Shown: piece by piece, positions 22,069 to 23,503 of the stretch | Position numbering within the stretch: position 1 is the stretch's first letter | Layout of the letters: each line of letters starts with the position of its first letter | Made by a program: the position numbers and the translations under genes | NCBI GenBank assembly: GCA_035248725.1 | Contig: DATFHG010000011.1 | Span: 1 to 23,503 of the forward strand | Source: DASPMP01 sp035248725 | GTDB lineage: Bacteria; Gemmatimonadota; Gemmatimonadetes; Gemmatimonadales; Gemmatimonadaceae | Length of the DNA stretch: 23,503 bases | Reading direction: 5' to 3' | The notes under the pieces: generated by a model | What the model was told of the DNA's origin: nothing | The model's database searches: none | What the model saw: only the letters and a program-made list of their open reading frames with translations

Positions 22069-23409
22069 ATGATCCCCCGCCCGCTGTTCGTCCGCGCACT
22101 GGCTTTTCTCGCGCTCGTGCTCGGGTCTACCACTGCAGCCCGCTGTCAATCCGACGCGACGCCGCTGTCGAACAGTACAGCGAAAACGACGGCCTCAGCA
22201 GCGGCGACGGCTCAGTCCGCTGCCGTGATCGCTTCCGATCGCGCGCCCGACGCAAGCCCGGACGAACAACGGCGCGTCATGGACCAGAGCGCGCGCACGG
22301 CGTGGAACTACGTGCGTCGGAATTACTCCTCCTCGAGCGGGATGGTGAAAGCGCTCGACACATGGGACTACGTCACGATCTGGGATATCGCGAGTGCGGC
22401 GGCCGCGTATTACTCGGCGCATGGATTGAAGCTGATCGACGACGCGGACTACCATGGTCGCATGTCGCGTCTGCTCGCCACGCTCGAAACGATGCCGCTG
22501 TACGACGGCGCGGCGTTCAACAAGCAGTATGCGTCCCGCAGCGGCTCGATGGTCGACCGGTCGCAGCACGTGTCGACGCGGGGCTTTGGATGGTCGGCGA
22601 TGGACATGGGCCGTTTCCTGATCTGGATGAAGATCATCGCGGCGACGGATCCGGAGCTCGCGCCGGCCGCGACGCGCGTGGTCCAGCGACTGGACCTCAA
22701 GCGTCTCATCGCGAACGGCTACTTGAATGGAGCCAACATCGACGTCGATGACCATCAGCATCACGAGTATCAGGAGGGTCGCATCGGGTACGAGCAGTAT
22801 TCCGCCGAAGGCTTTGCACTCTGGGGCGCTCGCGCGGACAAGGCGCTGGATTTCGCGGTGAACGGCGTCCCCGCGCAGGTTCTCGGCGTGAACATTCTCG
22901 CGGACCGTCGCGGTGACGATCTGCTCACCAGCGAGCCGTTCATCATGATGGGGATGGAGCTCGGGTGGCCGAATGCCACGTGGGAGCAGCAGGCGCACAA
23001 CGTGCTCGCCGCGCAGCGCGCGCGGTTCGAGAAGACGGGCACGATGACGATGCTGAGCGAGGATGCGGTGCCGGTGAAACCCGCATATTTCTACTACTAC
23101 CTGCTGCACGACGGCGATGGCGACTTCGTGGTGCGCTCGCCCCTCGGCGACAAGGACAGTTCGTATCCGCGCTGGATCAGCGCGAAGGCCGCGTTCGGGT
23201 GGCATGCGCTCTTCCCGAGCGATTACACGTGGAACGCGGTGCGCGCGGTACTGCCCGCGGGACGCACGGGTAACGGCTGGAACGCGGGCGTCTACGAGCG
23301 CTCCAAGCGTCCCACGCCGGCCTTCAACCTGAATACTGCGGCGCTGGTGCTCGAAGCCGCATACTACGCGCAACGTGGCTGTCCGCTGATCCGTCCATCC
23401 TGCTCGTAA
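22069..23409 (+). CDS. secreted DUF3131 protein
   Basis: A 446-residue paralogue of the DUF3131 lipoprotein at 14599-15918, but with an ordinary signal peptide (MIPRPLFVRALAFLALVLGSTTAARCQS) instead of a convincing lipobox. A low-complexity Ala/Thr/Ser linker covers about 29-60. Shared blocks: YVTIWDIASAAAAYYSA, EGRIGYEQYSAEGFALWGA, PFIMMGMELGWPN, EDAVPVKPAYFYYYLL, KAAFGWHALFPSDYT and NTAALVLEAAYY. It has an extra His/Asp-rich insert, DVDDHQHHEYQEG, at about 226-238. I cannot name a reaction. The ATG at 22069 is chosen for the signal peptide; an upstream GTG at 21997 would add an Arg-rich stretch. Two hairpins (GCAACG/CGTTGC and GCAAAG/CTTTGC) lie just upstream. The treZ-like gene starts 3 nt after its stop. 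Confidence 0.88.
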   Translation: MIPRPLFVRALAFLALVLGSTTAARCQSDATPLSNSTAKTTASAAATAQSAAVIASDRAPDASPDEQRRVMDQSARTAWNYVRRNYSSSSGMVKALDTWDYVTIWDIASAAAAYYSAHGLKLIDDADYHGRMSRLLATLETMPLYDGAAFNKQYASRSGSMVDRSQHVSTRGFGWSAMDMGRFLIWMKIIAATDPELAPAATRVVQRLDLKRLIANGYLNGANIDVDDHQHHEYQEGRIGYEQYSAEGFALWGARADKALDFAVNGVPAQVLGVNILADRRGDDLLTSEPFIMMGMELGWPNATWEQQAHNVLAAQRARFEKTGTMTMLSEDAVPVKPAYFYYYLLHDGDGDFVVRSPLGDKDSSYPRWISAKAAFGWHALFPSDYTWNAVRAVLPAGRTGNGWNAGVYERSKRPTPAFNLNTAALVLEAAYYAQRGCPLIRPSCS

Positions 23410-23412
23410 CGA

Positions 23413-23503
23413 ATGACCGAACACATCAGGCGCCGTCTGCCGATCGGCGCCGAGCTCGTGTCTGGCGGCGTCCACTTTCGCGTGTGGGCGCCGAAGCGCA
23501 AAC
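23413..23503 (+). CDS. treZ: malto-oligosyltrehalose trehalohydrolase, N-terminal fragment
   Basis: Thirty codons are visible from the ATG at 23413 before the window ends. The start MTEHIRRRLPIGAELVSGG and the following VHFRVWAPKRK are typical of the N-terminal E-set domain of TreZ, a GH13 enzyme that releases trehalose from maltooligosyl-trehalose. A related GH13 enzyme such as a branching enzyme also has an 'FRVWAP' motif, so the assignment is likely but not certain. It begins 3 nt after the DUF3131 stop, so the two are probably in one operon. That would place alpha-glucan or trehalose metabolism next to the exopolysaccharide locus. Confidence 0.7.
   Translation, partial: MTEHIRRRLPIGAELVSGGVHFRVWAPKRK

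Overview
The window is about 23.5 kb of high-GC DNA, compact and mostly gene-filled, with weak or absent Shine-Dalgarno sites at many genes. Gene content and protein style (an FtsX-family permease, RCC1-type lipoprotein, DUF3131 proteins, DUF5009 acyltransferase, PilZ-bearing GT2 synthases) suggest a Gemmatimonadota-like soil bacterium. That taxonomic call is an inference. I see no tRNA, rRNA, CRISPR array, transposase or phage gene.

Left part (1-7.2 kb). The window opens in the last codons of an ABC transporter ATPase, followed by its large FtsX-like permease on the + strand. Convergent to it, on the - strand, lie a GspE/PilB-type secretion or pilus ATPase with a decayed C-terminal receiver, a free-standing Hpt protein, a single-domain response regulator and a possible 35-residue membrane peptide. 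Next comes a lipoprotein with seven RCC1-like blades (-). Middle part (7.2-11.2 kb). A secreted or membrane-anchored protein of unknown function with TPR-like helices (+) faces a PAS-PAS hybrid histidine kinase (-).

Right part (11.3-23.5 kb). This is an exopolysaccharide locus. Two paralogous BcsA-like GT2 synthases, each with a canonical PilZ domain plus a second PilZ-like domain, are encoded on opposite strands. The minus-strand copy overlaps a PIG-L deacetylase by 8 nt; the plus-strand copy overlaps a DUF5009/HGSNAT-like membrane acyltransferase by 11 nt. A DUF3131 lipoprotein lies between the synthases. An exported small protein, a GH6 cellulase, a second DUF3131 protein and the start of treZ follow. 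No BcsB, BcsC or GH8 gene is present in the window.

Regulation visible in the DNA. The two synthase genes share an 18/20-identical element with the GG-N10-GC geometry of a sigma-54 promoter, at the same distance from the start codon. The GH6 gene has a long leader that carries a c-di-GMP-I (GEMM-I) riboswitch. The synthases themselves carry PilZ domains. Together this suggests a polymer system under c-di-GMP control at two levels: allosteric control of synthesis and RNA-level control of the hydrolase, with sigma-54 transcription on top. The amino-sugar or acyl modification enzymes coupled to each synthase suggest that the product is not plain cellulose.
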